In this document: piece after piece, positions 25,003-34,817 of the stretch
Layout of the letters: each line of letters starts with the position of its first letter
How positions within the stretch are numbered: position 1 is the stretch's first letter
DNA from: Azonexus sp.
GTDB lineage: Bacteria > Pseudomonadota > Gammaproteobacteria > Burkholderiales > Rhodocyclaceae
Direction of reading: 5' to 3'
NCBI GenBank assembly: GCA_030696345.1
Contig: JAUYSK010000016.1
Coordinates: forward strand, 558,001-622,000
Length of the DNA: 64,000 nt
The notes under the pieces: generated by a model
The model's input: the letters and a program-made list of their open reading frames with translations, nothing else
Told to the model about the DNA's origin: nothing
The model's database searches: none
Position numbers and translations under genes: made by a program

Positions 25003-25893
25003 ATGGGTTGGCAAAATGTCAGTTTTCTGACCGACGTATCGCACGCAGAGCCGCTGTGCGACGCCTTGCTGGACGCCGGTGCTCTATCGGCCTCAATTGA
25101 GGATGCAGACGCCGGTACGCCGGATGAGCAACCCCAGTTCGGCGAACCCGGTTCGGTGAATTCGCCGGGTTGGCGGCATTCGCGGGTCGTGGCACTGGTC
25201 GAGCCCGATGCCGATGTTGCGTTGCTGCTGGCGAATGCCTCCGCCGCAATTGGCTTGGCTGAGGTGCCCATTTTCTCGATCGAAGAACTCGCCGAGCAGA
25301 ACTGGGTTGAATTGACCCAGTCCCAGTTCGATCCCATTCGCGTCTCCGAGCGCTTGTGGATCGTACCTTCCTGGCACGAGTCGCCGGACCCTGCTGCGGT
25401 GAACCTGATTCTAGACCCCGGAATGGCATTCGGTACCGGTTCGCATCCGACCACCCGCCTCTGTCTGGAATGGCTGGAGCGCAATGTCACCGCCGGTTGC
25501 ACCATGCTCGACTACGGTTGTGGTTCGGGCATTCTGGCAATCGCCGCCGCGCGTCTGGGGGCTGGTCGGGTGGCCGGTGTTGATATCGACGCGCAGGCAG
25601 TCGAAGCGGCGCGGGCCAATGCCGAACGCAATGGCGTGACTGCGCTGTTCGCCGATTCGGCACAACCGGTGGCCGGTGAGTATGATCTGGTCGTGGCCAA
25701 CATCCTCTCCAATCCGCTGCGCGTTCTCGCTCCCGCCATCTGCGCGCATGTGCGCCCAGGCGGGCGACTTGCGTTGTCCGGCATCCTGCGTGAGCAGGCT
25801 GAGGAAATTATCGGCATCTACGCCCAGTGGTTGCCCTTGCAGGTGGCCGATGGCCGCGAGGATTGGGTATGTCTCTCCGGGTACAAGCCCTGA
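25003..25893 (+). CDS. prmA: Ribosomal protein L11 methyltransferase
   Basis: Trimethylates lysines of ribosomal protein L11 using S-adenosylmethionine. The 296-residue protein has the substrate-binding N-terminal domain (from MGWQNVSFLTDV), the linker with DPGMAFGTGSHPTTRLCLEW and the methyltransferase motif I LDYGCGSGILAIAAARLG, then VANILSNPL. The length is typical. It follows accC by three bases and its stop overlaps the next start (TGATG), so accB, accC, prmA and the zinc-ribbon gene form one operon. Confidence 0.95.
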   Translation: MGWQNVSFLTDVSHAEPLCDALLDAGALSASIEDADAGTPDEQPQFGEPGSVNSPGWRHSRVVALVEPDADVALLLANASAAIGLAEVPIFSIEELAEQNWVELTQSQFDPIRVSERLWIVPSWHESPDPAAVNLILDPGMAFGTGSHPTTRLCLEWLERNVTAGCTMLDYGCGSGILAIAAARLGAGRVAGVDIDAQAVEAARANAERNGVTALFADSAQPVAGEYDLVVANILSNPLRVLAPAICAHVRPGGRLALSGILREQAEEIIGIYAQWLPLQVADGREDWVCLSGYKP

Positions 25894-26909
25894 TGCGGAC
25901 TCGTTGCCCGGAGTGTGGCACGATCTTTCGTGTCACTTCCGAGCAGTTGCGACTGAAGGCCGGCAAGGTTCGTTGCGGCCACTGCCAGCGCGTCTTCAAT
26001 GCCTTTGACGAGTTTCTGGCGGATGGCGTGGTGCCTGCCGAGCACGAACCCGCCGGGATCGAACAAAAAACTGATGTAAGCCCGCAGCCTGCATTGCCGG
26101 AACCGGGTTTTGAAGAGCAGTCGGCCGAGGGCTCTTCACTTCCCGCAGAAACTGACAATACAGCCAGCGAAAGCCTTGAGGCTTTGCCTGAGAAAACTGC
26201 TGCAGAAGTGCTTCACGTTGAGACGGATGCAGAAGTCTTTCCCGAGCCAGAGGTTGAGCCGGCCAGTCTTCCGCCTTCAGAAGATGCAGCCGAGAAAACG
26301 CCGGAAACCACTGAGGAATCGACGCTGGCGGCACGGGAAGCGGGCTTGGTTGCTGCGCGCGAATTCAGTGACACGCCAGGCTACAACCGCTGGGCGGCCG
26401 GGACGCTGGCCAATAATGGCCTTGGCGGCTTTGGCAACGAACCGGTCCGGCATGCCGTCTGGCCCTTTGTGGTGGTTGCAGTCCTGCTCTTTCTGACGCT
26501 GTCCGTCCAGTTGCTCTACCACTTCCGTAGTGGAGTCGTGCAGCGTCTGCCGGATGCGGCCAAGCTCTATGAGCTTGCTGCGGTCGACATCCCCCTGCCG
26601 CAAAATGTCGATCTGGTTGCCATCGATGCCTCCGACCTGCAGTCCGACAATGCGCGCGGGCTTTTTGTCCTGCAGGCGACACTGCACAACCGGGCGAACT
26701 ACGCCCAGGCTTGGCCGGCGCTGGAACTGACGCTGACCGACATCAGCGATACGGTAGTGTCCCGCCGGGTTATGATGGCTGCCGACTATTTGCCACCGGC
26801 CATCAGCCCCGAAGCTTTTCCTGCCAACGGCGAAGTTGCGGTGCGCCTCTGGATCGAGGCACGCGACATTGGCGCCGCCGGCTATCGACTTTACATTTTC
26901 TATCCCTGA
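25893..26909 (+). CDS. Zinc-ribbon and DUF3426 membrane protein
   Basis: The 338-residue product begins MRTRCPECGTIFRVTSEQLR, an MJ0042-type zinc ribbon with a second CGHC pair (VRCGHCQRVF). After it comes a long acidic, low-complexity region (about residues 50-165), one membrane segment (FVVVAVLLFLTLSVQLLY) and a C-terminal domain with LQATLHNRANYAQAWPALEL, ending in LYIFYP, which fits DUF3426. ATG 25893 overlaps the prmA stop; the frame is open further upstream but the zinc ribbon makes this start the natural one. The function is unknown. The zinc ribbon is cytoplasmic and the DUF3426 part probably periplasmic. Confidence 0.88.
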   Translation: MRTRCPECGTIFRVTSEQLRLKAGKVRCGHCQRVFNAFDEFLADGVVPAEHEPAGIEQKTDVSPQPALPEPGFEEQSAEGSSLPAETDNTASESLEALPEKTAAEVLHVETDAEVFPEPEVEPASLPPSEDAAEKTPETTEESTLAAREAGLVAAREFSDTPGYNRWAAGTLANNGLGGFGNEPVRHAVWPFVVVAVLLFLTLSVQLLYHFRSGVVQRLPDAAKLYELAAVDIPLPQNVDLVAIDASDLQSDNARGLFVLQATLHNRANYAQAWPALELTLTDISDTVVSRRVMMAADYLPPAISPEAFPANGEVAVRLWIEARDIGAAGYRLYIFYP

Positions 26910-26915
26910 CCCAAC

Positions 26916-27851
26916 ATGACGACACTTATTTGCGGTTCGCTGGCTTTCGACAACATCATGGTCTTTCCCGACCGTTTCAAGAACCACATCCTGCCCGAGC
27001 AGATTCACATTCTGAATGTGGCGTTTCTGGTGCCTGAAATGCGCCGGGAATATGGCGGCTGTGCTGGCAACATTGCCTACAATCTGATGCTTCTTGGTGG
27101 TGAACCACTGATCATGGCAACAGTTGGTGACGATGCGGCCCCATATCTGGAGCGTCTGGACAAACTCGGCCTGCCGCGTACCCATGTTCGCCATGTGCCG
27201 GGCGGGTTCACTGCCCAGGCTTTCATTACCACCGATCTCGACGACAACCAGATCACGGCCTTCCATCCCGGTGCGATGAGCTTTTCGCATCTGAACAAGG
27301 TCGAGCATGCCAAGACGGCAAAGCTCGGTATCGTTGCCCCGGATGGTCGTGAAGGGATGATGCAGCACGCTCGCGATTTCGCTGCGGCCGGCGTACCTTT
27401 CATCTTCGATCCAGGTCAGGGCCTGCCGATGTTCAACGGTGACGAACTGCTCGATTTCATGCGGCTTGCCGACTACGCCTGCTTCAACGACTACGAAGCC
27501 AAGCTGCTGTGTGACCGCACCGGCCGTAGACTGGAAGATCTGGCTCAAGAGGTCAAGGCGCTGATCGTCACACGTGGTGGTGAAGGATCTGAAATTTACG
27601 CCAATGGCCAGCGTTTTGATATTCCCTGCGTTCAGGCCGATGACGTGCTTGACCCGACCGGTTGCGGCGATGCCTACCGTTCCGGCTTGCTCTACGGCAT
27701 TGCCAATGGCCTCGACTGGCTCGCGACCGGGCGTCTGGCTGCCGTCATGGGGGCAATCAAGATCGCCCATCGCGGTGGACAGAATCATCAGCCGAGTCGC
27801 GAAGAGATCGCGGCCCGCTTTCAGCGTGCCTTTGGCGCCGCTCCCTGGTAA
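26916..27851 (+). CDS. PfkB-family carbohydrate/nucleoside kinase
   Basis: A soluble 311-residue sugar or nucleoside kinase of the ribokinase superfamily. Signs are the substrate motif YGGCAGNIAYNLMLLGG near residue 47 and the C-terminal signature DPTGCGDAYRSGLLYG, with the catalytic Asp in GCGDA. The family includes adenosine kinase, fructokinase and ribokinase; the GCAGNIA version resembles adenosine-kinase-like proteins annotated in many betaproteobacteria, but the substrate is not decided here. It follows the DUF3426 gene by six bases and precedes a lipoprotein gene by nine, so they are probably cotranscribed. Confidence 0.9.
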   Translation: MTTLICGSLAFDNIMVFPDRFKNHILPEQIHILNVAFLVPEMRREYGGCAGNIAYNLMLLGGEPLIMATVGDDAAPYLERLDKLGLPRTHVRHVPGGFTAQAFITTDLDDNQITAFHPGAMSFSHLNKVEHAKTAKLGIVAPDGREGMMQHARDFAAAGVPFIFDPGQGLPMFNGDELLDFMRLADYACFNDYEAKLLCDRTGRRLEDLAQEVKALIVTRGGEGSEIYANGQRFDIPCVQADDVLDPTGCGDAYRSGLLYGIANGLDWLATGRLAAVMGAIKIAHRGGQNHQPSREEIAARFQRAFGAAPW

Positions 27852-27860
27852 CCGACGACC

Positions 27861-28310
27861 ATGAAAATTCTTTCGTTGCTCCTTTTGTCGATGGCCCTGC
27901 TTGCCGGCTGTGCCAGCAGCAAGTCTGGTGAGGTTTATAGCCGTGACCAGGCGCGACGCGAACAGACCGTCCGTATGGGTATTGTCGAATCGGTGCGTGA
28001 TGTGCAGATGGAGGGCACCAAGTCCTCCGTTGGCGTCGTGGCTGGCGCGGCGGTTGGTGGCATTGCCGGCAGCACGCTGGGTGGCGGCAGGGGCTCGGCG
28101 GTGGCGGCGGTGATTGGTGCGGTTGCCGGCGGCATTGCCGGTGCGGCCATTGAGGAAGGCGTGACCCGTCGGCAAGCCATGGAAATTACTATAAAGCTCG
28201 ACAATGGCCAGTTTCTCGCCATTGTTCAGGAGGGTGACGCCAATGAGTTTCGCCCGGGCGATCGGGTGCGTCTTCTGTCGACTGGCGGTGAAACCCGCGT
28301 CACTCGCTGA
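27861..28310 (+). CDS. Glycine-zipper outer-membrane lipoprotein (SlyB/Pcp-like)
   Basis: The 149 residues begin with a lipoprotein signal (MKILSLLLLSMALLAGCASS, lipobox LAGC with Cys17). The middle part is a glycine zipper, GVVAGAAVGGIAGSTLGGG and GAVAGGIAGAAIEE, which can insert in the outer membrane; the end has a beta-rich domain (EITIKLDNGQFLAIVQEGD). This is the architecture of SlyB/PcP lipoproteins that support envelope integrity. It starts nine bases after the kinase gene. Confidence 0.92.
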   Translation: MKILSLLLLSMALLAGCASSKSGEVYSRDQARREQTVRMGIVESVRDVQMEGTKSSVGVVAGAAVGGIAGSTLGGGRGSAVAAVIGAVAGGIAGAAIEEGVTRRQAMEITIKLDNGQFLAIVQEGDANEFRPGDRVRLLSTGGETRVTR

Positions 28311-28363
28311 AACATGCGGGTAAAAAGACTGCAATAGCGATGTAACGCGAAGCTTTCAGACTG

Positions 28364-28386
28364 TTCTCCACAACCAAAGTGGAGAA
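28364..28386 (+). promoter_or_regulatory. Hairpin ahead of a 20-codon ORF
   Basis: TTCTCCAC and GTGGAGAA form an eight-pair stem around a seven-base loop. The 3' arm contains GGAGAA, which would be the ribosome site of the ORF MEEVLVGAEKHRAKRPSRRF (28391-28453). It may be a leader structure for the acyltransferase gene downstream or a non-T-run terminator of the lipoprotein gene. Confidence 0.3.
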
Positions 28387-28553
28387 CGGTATGGAAGAGG
28401 TTCTGGTCGGCGCCGAGAAACATCGCGCCAAACGGCCCAGCCGCCGATTCTGATGCCGGTGGCCAAGGTGTCAAGCCGTTACGCCAAACACTATCCGGGA
28501 CAAACAGACTGAACGAAACCCATTTCCTGATTCGCGCCTTCCGGCTGTTTCGC

Positions 28554-29354
28554 GTGGCTTTGCTGGTCGCCAGTGCGATACCACTGGTGCTCGCCATCTT
28601 TCCCATATGCGGCGAGGCCGCGCGGCGACGGCTGAAATCCAGTTGGGCCATTGCCTTGCTCGATTCGTTGGGGGTAGAGGTTGAGGCCGATCTGACGCAT
28701 GTCGTGCCGGGTGCATTGCTGGTTTCCAACCATATCTCCTGGATCGACATCTATGTCATCAACTCGGTGCTGCCTGCCGCCTTCGTCTCCAAGGAAGAAG
28801 TCCGTCACTGGCCCCTGATCGGCTGGCTGGCGGCCAGGAACGATACGATCTTTCTGCGCCGGGGCAGTCGTGGTCACGCCAAGATCATCAATCAGGAAAT
28901 CGCCGGGATTCTCGGCCAAGGCAAGCATGTGGCGGTATTTCCCGAGGGAACGACGACCGATGGCACGCATTTGCTGCATTTCCATGCGGCGCTCCTTCAG
29001 CCCGCTCTGGCTGCCGGTCGTCCGGTGCTGCCGGTGGGGATTTCCTATTGGGAAATTGACGGTCAGCGCAGTCTGGCGCCGCGCTACGACGGGGATATTT
29101 CCATGGGCCAGTGCACGCGGGCGATTCTTGGGCGGAAGCGGCTGATTGCCCGATTGGTCACGACGCCACCGCGCGGCATGAATGGTGAGGATCGCCGTCA
29201 GGTTGCGGCAGAAGCGCGGGAGGCTATTTCTTTAGCGGCAGGGCTTCCCCCGCCGAGCAATCCACCTGAAAAATCCGCCGGTCTTCCAGTCGCAATGCGG
29301 TCAGGTGACCACCCCACAGGCAGCCTGAATCCAGTGCCAGCAGATTTGGCGTAA
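28554..29354 (+). CDS. 1-acyl-sn-glycerol-3-phosphate acyltransferase (PlsC family)
   Basis: Membrane-bound acyltransferase of phospholipid synthesis. It shows motif I NHISWID (catalytic His-x4-Asp), a FLRRGSRG block and motif III FPEGTTTDG. The given start is GTG 28554, but the frame is open upstream and the residues just before (NETHFLIRAFRLFR) look like the genuine N-terminus, so initiation probably lies at a non-ATG codon, perhaps CTG 28509. The last 44 codons run antisense over the end of apaH and read as low-complexity (PPPSNPPEKS), so the protein has likely extended past an ancestral stop. The transferase core is about 210 residues. Confidence 0.85.
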   Translation: MALLVASAIPLVLAIFPICGEAARRRLKSSWAIALLDSLGVEVEADLTHVVPGALLVSNHISWIDIYVINSVLPAAFVSKEEVRHWPLIGWLAARNDTIFLRRGSRGHAKIINQEIAGILGQGKHVAVFPEGTTTDGTHLLHFHAALLQPALAAGRPVLPVGISYWEIDGQRSLAPRYDGDISMGQCTRAILGRKRLIARLVTTPPRGMNGEDRRQVAAEAREAISLAAGLPPPSNPPEKSAGLPVAMRSGDHPTGSLNPVPADLA

Positions 29355-30054
29355 TTTTCAGGCCGAGCGCCGACCAGTGGCCGGTGACCAGTACTGATTC
29401 GGCGCTCTGCCGATCCGGCAGATCAAACCACGGAAGGTGGCCGGCCGGTGCATTCGAGAGCTTGCCCTTGACCTTGAACTCCATGACGCCGTCTAGGGTA
29501 CAGAAACGCATCCGGGTCATGGCATTGACGATAACGCGCAGACGCGGCCAGCCGGCCAGCTCATCCGACCAGCCCGCCGGCTCGCTGCCCCACAGATTGA
29601 GGATGAATTCGCGATAATCCGGGCCTTGCAATGCCGCTTCCACTTCGAGCGACAGCTGGCGAGCCTTGGCTGCCGTCCATTGAGGCAGCAGGCCGGCGTG
29701 TACCAGGCAGTATTCGCCCTCGGTAAAACACAGCGGCTGGCGGCGCAACCAGTCGAGCAGCTCGGCGCAATCGGGGGCGTCGAGGATCTCCTGCAGGGTG
29801 TCGTCCTTGCCGCGGAATTTGGCACCACCTTCGGCGACCATCAGCAGATACAGGTCGTGGTTGCCAAGTACCGTGACGGCGGCCGCTCCGAGCGATTTGA
29901 TCAGGCGTAGCGTTTCCAGCGACTTTGGCCCGCGATTGACCAGATCACCGACCAACCATAGGCGGTCAGCAGTCGGATCAAAGTCGCAGAGGTCAAGCAA
30001 GCGGCACAGGGAGTCATAACAGCCCTGGATGTCGCCGATTGCGTAAGTGGCCAT
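29224..30054 (-). CDS. apaH: Diadenosine tetraphosphatase, symmetrical
   Basis: Cleaves Ap4A to two ADP and also removes Np4 caps from RNA. The 276-residue metallophosphatase shows GDIQGCYDSL, VGDLVNRGP and LGNHDLYLL, and the late conserved VLVTGHWSALG. The start codon is overlapped by the stop codon of a glmS-like fragment (TAATG), and the end overlaps the acyltransferase gene on the other strand by 131 bases. glmS lies upstream on the same strand. Confidence 0.96.
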   Translation of the reverse strand: MATYAIGDIQGCYDSLCRLLDLCDFDPTADRLWLVGDLVNRGPKSLETLRLIKSLGAAAVTVLGNHDLYLLMVAEGGAKFRGKDDTLQEILDAPDCAELLDWLRRQPLCFTEGEYCLVHAGLLPQWTAAKARQLSLEVEAALQGPDYREFILNLWGSEPAGWSDELAGWPRLRVIVNAMTRMRFCTLDGVMEFKVKGKLSNAPAGHLPWFDLPDRQSAESVLVTGHWSALGLKITPNLLALDSGCLWGGHLTALRLEDRRIFQVDCSAGEALPLKK

Positions 30055-30125
30055 TATTCGACCGTGACTGACTTGGCGAGGTTGCGCGGCGTGTAGCTTC
30101 GGCCGGCCACTGGCGTGGCCTTAAC
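30054..30125 (-). pseudogene. Remnant of a second glmS 3' end
   Basis: Read on the minus strand, this stretch translates as [20 protein letters not shown] then TVE and a stop. The last twelve residues equal the C-terminus of the intact GlmS encoded next door ([11 protein letters not shown]), and an upstream VK-x-T-x-V also agrees with a five-residue insertion. The DNA differs mainly at third codon positions, so it is not a recent copy. Its TAA overlaps the apaH start. Homology is lost at a hairpin further upstream. It looks like what is left of a duplicated or replaced glmS. Confidence 0.6.
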
Positions 30126-30142
30126 TTGGCGCTGCCAAGTTA
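30105..30142. repeat. Two adjacent hairpins between apaH and glmS
   Basis: GGCCAC-TGGC-GTGGCC (30105-30120) and TAACTTGGC-GCT-GCCAAGTTA (30122-30142) are perfect inverted repeats next to each other. Neither is followed by a T run. They lie where the glmS-like fragment loses its homology, about 40 bases after the intact glmS stop. Confidence 0.6.
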
Positions 30143-30181
30143 GCCTGCGCTGCAAACCGCGGGCCAATCTGTCGTTTGGCA

Positions 30182-32005
30182 TCACTCGACAGTCACTGAT
30201 TTCGCGAGGTTGCGCGGTTTGTCCACGTCCGTCCCCTTGACCAGGGCAGCGTGATACGACAACAACTGCAGCGGAATGACGTGCAGGATGGGTGACAGTT
30301 CGCCGTAGTGCTCAGGCAGGCGCAGGATGTGCACACCTTCCGACTCGGGAATTTCCGAATCGGCATCGGCGAAAACGTAAAGCTCGCCACCGCGTGCCTG
30401 GACTTCCTTGAGGTTGGATTTGAGCTTGTCCAGCAACTGGTCGTTCGGAGCGATGGAGATGACCGGCATGTCCTTGTCCACCAGTGCCAGCGGGCCGTGC
30501 TTCAACTCACCGGCCGGGTAGGCTTCGGCGTGGATGTAGGAGATTTCCTTGAGCTTCAGCGCGCCTTCGAGGGCGATCGGGTAATGCCGGCCGCGACCGA
30601 GGAAGAGTGCGTGGTGCTTGTCGGCAAAGCGCTGGGCCCAGACCTTGATTTCGTCTTCCAGCTCAAGCACCTTGTTCACCGCTACCGGCAGGTGACGAAG
30701 CTGTTCGAGATAGACGCTTTCCTGCGATGCCGTCAGGCGGTGCTTGATCTTGGCCATGACCAGCGTCAGCACGAAGAGTGCAGCCAGTTGGGTGGTGAAT
30801 GCCTTGGTTGAGGCGACACCGATTTCGGGGCCGGCACGGGTAATGAAGCGCAGGGCGCATTCACGGACGATGGCTGATTCCGGAACGTTGCAAATGGCCA
30901 GTGTTTTGCCCTGACCGAGTGATTTGGCGTGACGCAGGGCCGCCAGCGTGTCAGCAGTTTCGCCGGACTGCGAGATGGCGACGATCAGTTGCCGGGCATT
31001 CGGCACCGAAGTGCGGTAGCGGTATTCGCTGGCGATTTCGACATTGCATGGCACGCCGGCAATGGCTTCGAGCCAGTAGCGGGCGGTGTAACCGGAGTGG
31101 CTGCTGGTGCCGCAGGCAAGAATCAGGATCGAGTCGATATCTTCCAGCAAATGGACGGCTTCGGCACCGAAAATGCCCGGCTGGATGCTCTTGCTGCCGC
31201 CAACGATTTCCAGCGTGTTGGCCAGCGCTTCCGGCTGCTCGAAGATTTCCTTCTGCATGTAGTGCTGGTAATTACCCAATTCAACCGCGGCAGCGGACAG
31301 CTGGGAGACGTGGACCGGTCGCTCGATCGGGGTGCCATCCAGGCGGGTGATCTTGACGGATGCTGCGGTCAACTCGGCAATATCGCCATTTTCCAGATAA
31401 ACCATATTGCGGGTCACCTGGAGCAATGCAGAAGCGTCCGAGGCGGCGTAGTTTCCGGTTTCAGAAACTCCCAGCAGCAGCGGCGAACCTTCACGGGATA
31501 CGACAACCTTGCCCGGCTGCTGGTAGTCGATGACGGCAATGGCGTAGGCGCCAACCAGTCGCTGACAAGCGATCTGCACGGCCTTGAAGAGATCGGGCTC
31601 GCTTTTCAGCGTTGCTTCGATCAGGTGGGCAATGCTTTCGGTATCGGTGTCGGAGGTGAAAACGTAACCCTGCGCAGTGAGCTCGGTGCGCAGGCTTTCG
31701 TAATTCTCGATGATGCCGTTATGGACGACAGCAATCGAGCCGGAAACGTGCGGATGGGCATTGCGCTCGCAAGGCACGCCATGGGTTGCCCAGCGGGTAT
31801 GGGCAATGCCGGTGACGGCCGAGGTATTCGCCGAGGCAGTTTCCAGTTCGGCGACGCGCCCAACAGAGCGGACGCGTTCAATGCTGGCGCCGTTGATGAC
31901 GGCCAGTCCGGCCGAGTCATAGCCCCGGTATTCGAGCTTCTTCAACCCTTCAACGAGAACGGGGACAATATTGATGCCGGCTGCTGCCGCGACGATGCCA
32001 CACAT
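30182..32005 (-). CDS. glmS: Glutamine-fructose-6-phosphate aminotransferase
   Basis: Makes glucosamine-6-phosphate, the first committed step to UDP-GlcNAc for peptidoglycan and lipopolysaccharide. The 607-residue protein has the N-terminal glutaminase domain with the nucleophile Cys2 ([10 protein letters not shown]), [10 protein letters not shown] and [12 protein letters not shown], followed by two SIS domains ([32 protein letters not shown]) and the end [11 protein letters not shown]. The expected length is kept. A fragment of a second 3' end lies immediately downstream. Nothing resembling a glmS ribozyme (a Gram-positive feature) was expected or seen. Confidence 0.97.
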   Translation of the reverse strand: MCGIVAAAAGINIVPVLVEGLKKLEYRGYDSAGLAVINGASIERVRSVGRVAELETASANTSAVTGIAHTRWATHGVPCERNAHPHVSGSIAVVHNGIIENYESLRTELTAQGYVFTSDTDTESIAHLIEATLKSEPDLFKAVQIACQRLVGAYAIAVIDYQQPGKVVVSREGSPLLLGVSETGNYAASDASALLQVTRNMVYLENGDIAELTAASVKITRLDGTPIERPVHVSQLSAAAVELGNYQHYMQKEIFEQPEALANTLEIVGGSKSIQPGIFGAEAVHLLEDIDSILILACGTSSHSGYTARYWLEAIAGVPCNVEIASEYRYRTSVPNARQLIVAISQSGETADTLAALRHAKSLGQGKTLAICNVPESAIVRECALRFITRAGPEIGVASTKAFTTQLAALFVLTLVMAKIKHRLTASQESVYLEQLRHLPVAVNKVLELEDEIKVWAQRFADKHHALFLGRGRHYPIALEGALKLKEISYIHAEAYPAGELKHGPLALVDKDMPVISIAPNDQLLDKLKSNLKEVQARGGELYVFADADSEIPESEGVHILRLPEHYGELSPILHVIPLQLLSYHAALVKGTDVDKPRNLAKSVTVE

Positions 32006-32014
32006 AACTTTTCC

Positions 32015-33022
<1,008 letters not shown>

Positions 33023-33052
33023 GGGTTCAGCCCTGGCACGAAAGATTTAATT

Positions 33053-33823
33053 TTACCGCAGTGCAGCATCTGAATTCTGCCGCTCCAGCATTTTGGAATA
33101 TTTCATCATGCTGTTGAAACAGCCGATGGCAATGTGGATCAGGCCGGGCAGTCCATCGCGAAAGCCCTGGCGGATGAAATAAAACTTGATGAAGCGCACC
33201 AGCGGACTCAGAGCGATACGCCCGAAACTGGCCCTCTTTCCAGCGGCCAGCGCCATGTCGGCGGCCAGCGAGGTATAGCGGTTCTGCTTGGTCAGATAGC
33301 TGGCCAGCGATTCGGCCGAGTCATGCAGCAGGTCGGCTTTCAGTTCGCCGATGGCACAACTGGCCTCGACCTTTTCGTGGACAGCGTCATTCGACCAGTG
33401 AGCCTGCCGCCGGTCGAACAGGCGCAGGCTCCAGTCCGGGTAGCCTTCGCCATGTTTCAAATAGCGGCCAAGGAAGCGGTTGCAGCGCGGAAAGCGGAAT
33501 GCTGCGGTGGACGGTGCCTGCAGGGCATTTTCGATAGCTGCCTGCAATGCTGGGGTAACCCTCTCGTCGGCATCGAGGCAGAGCACCCAGTCGTGCCGGG
33601 CGGCCTCGACGGCAAACTGCTTTTGCGGGCCGAAACCCAGCCAGTCCTGCTGGATGACCCGGGCGCCGTAACGTTCGGCAAGCGCCTGAGTGCCATCCGT
33701 ACTGCCGGAGTCGACGACGACGATTTCGTCGGCAAAACGCACGCTCGCCAAGCAGGCCTCAAGTTGAGACGCCGCATTGAGCGTGATGATGGCAACAGAA
33801 AGCGGCTGGCGCGAGGCAGGCAT
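33053..33823 (-). CDS. Family 2 glycosyltransferase, LPS core (WaaE-like)
   Basis: A 256-residue inverting glycosyltransferase with the GT-A motifs SVAIITLNAASQLEACLASV, VVDSGSTDGTQ and LCLDADERVT. The central and C-terminal parts (RFPRCNRFLGRYLKHGEGYPD; FIRQGFRDGLPGLIHIAI) are those of the WaaE/KdtX branch that adds a glucose to the first heptose of the lipopolysaccharide core. It is divergent from waaC, with 40 bases between start codons, which supports a core function. Confidence 0.88.
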   Translation of the reverse strand: MPASRQPLSVAIITLNAASQLEACLASVRFADEIVVVDSGSTDGTQALAERYGARVIQQDWLGFGPQKQFAVEAARHDWVLCLDADERVTPALQAAIENALQAPSTAAFRFPRCNRFLGRYLKHGEGYPDWSLRLFDRRQAHWSNDAVHEKVEASCAIGELKADLLHDSAESLASYLTKQNRYTSLAADMALAAGKRASFGRIALSPLVRFIKFYFIRQGFRDGLPGLIHIAIGCFNSMMKYSKMLERQNSDAALR

Positions 33824-33863
33824 CTATAATTGCGGCTTCGAAAAGCTGTCATTTTATCTGCCG

Positions 33864-34817
33864 ATGCGCATCCTGATCGTGAAAACTTCCTCGCTCGGCG
33901 ACGTTATCCACAACTTGCCGGTGGTGAACGATATCAAGCGGCATTTTCCGGATGCCATGATCGACTGGTGCGTCGAAGAAAGTTTTGCAGCGATTCCGCG
34001 TTTGCACCCCGGCGTGGGCGAAATTATTCCGGTAGCCATCAGGCGCTGGCGCAAGGCCTTGTTCAAGGCCGCAACATGGCGAGAAATCGGCATCTTTCGT
34101 CAGCGCTTGCAGGCGAATCTCTACGATGCGGTGATTGATACTCAGGGCTTGCTGAAAAGTGCCATGATCGCGCGCCGGGCACGAGGTCCGCTCTCTGGCT
34201 ACGCCATCGACTCGGCGCGTGAGTCGATGGCAGCAGGGCTTTACGATCGACGTTTCAGCATTTCGACAGCCGGCCATGCTGTCGTCCGCAATCGTCAACT
34301 GGTCGCGGCAGCCCTTGGCTATGCCCTCGATGGCGAAGCTGATTACGGTATTGACGCTGTGCCGGCGGCTTTCGACTGGCTGCCAAAAAATCCCTATGTG
34401 GTTTTTCTCAGCGCAACCAGTCGCGACGACAAACTCTGGCCGGAAGACCATTGGCTGGCACTTGGCCGGCAACTGAATTCCCTTGGCTACAGCGCAGTTC
34501 TTCCCGGCGGCAGCGCTTTCGAACGCGAGCGCGCCGCTCGTCTGGCTGCATCAATACCTGATGCCGTCGCCGCGCCGCCGATGTACATCCCGCAACTGGC
34601 TGCTTTGCTGGCAGGGGGGCGGGCCGTGATTGGTGTCGATACCGGGCTGACGCATCTGGCGGTGGCTTTGAAAACACCGACCGTGGCGTTATACACCGCG
34701 ACCGACCCCGGACTGACGGGCGTCCTCGGCGCTGGCTTCTTCCGCAACCTCGGCGGGAAAGCGCAGATTCCGCTGCCGGAAGCGGTACTGGCCGAGTTGC
34801 AATCGGCCCTTGTCTGA
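33864..34817 (+). CDS. waaC: Lipopolysaccharide heptosyltransferase I
   Basis: Adds the first L-glycero-D-manno-heptose to Kdo-lipid A at the inner face of the inner membrane. The 317-residue GT9 protein begins MRILIVKTSSLGDVIHNLPV, has WCVEESFAAIPRLHP, TQGLLKSAMIAR and the late donor-site motif VDTGLTHLAVAL. ATG 33864 is chosen by homology; the frame extends upstream into the divergent gene. It is coupled to waaA through a TGATG overlap. Confidence 0.95.
   Translation: MRILIVKTSSLGDVIHNLPVVNDIKRHFPDAMIDWCVEESFAAIPRLHPGVGEIIPVAIRRWRKALFKAATWREIGIFRQRLQANLYDAVIDTQGLLKSAMIARRARGPLSGYAIDSARESMAAGLYDRRFSISTAGHAVVRNRQLVAAALGYALDGEADYGIDAVPAAFDWLPKNPYVVFLSATSRDDKLWPEDHWLALGRQLNSLGYSAVLPGGSAFERERAARLAASIPDAVAAPPMYIPQLAALLAGGRAVIGVDTGLTHLAVALKTPTVALYTATDPGLTGVLGAGFFRNLGGKAQIPLPEAVLAELQSALV

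Noticed and set aside
23215-25044. Antisense frame of 609 codons opposite accB-accC
   Set aside because: Fully opposite two certain genes, no motif, no ribosome site.
26277-28334. Antisense frame of 685 codons opposite the DUF3426, PfkB and lipoprotein genes
   Set aside because: Spans three clear genes on the other strand and has a low-complexity, motif-free translation.
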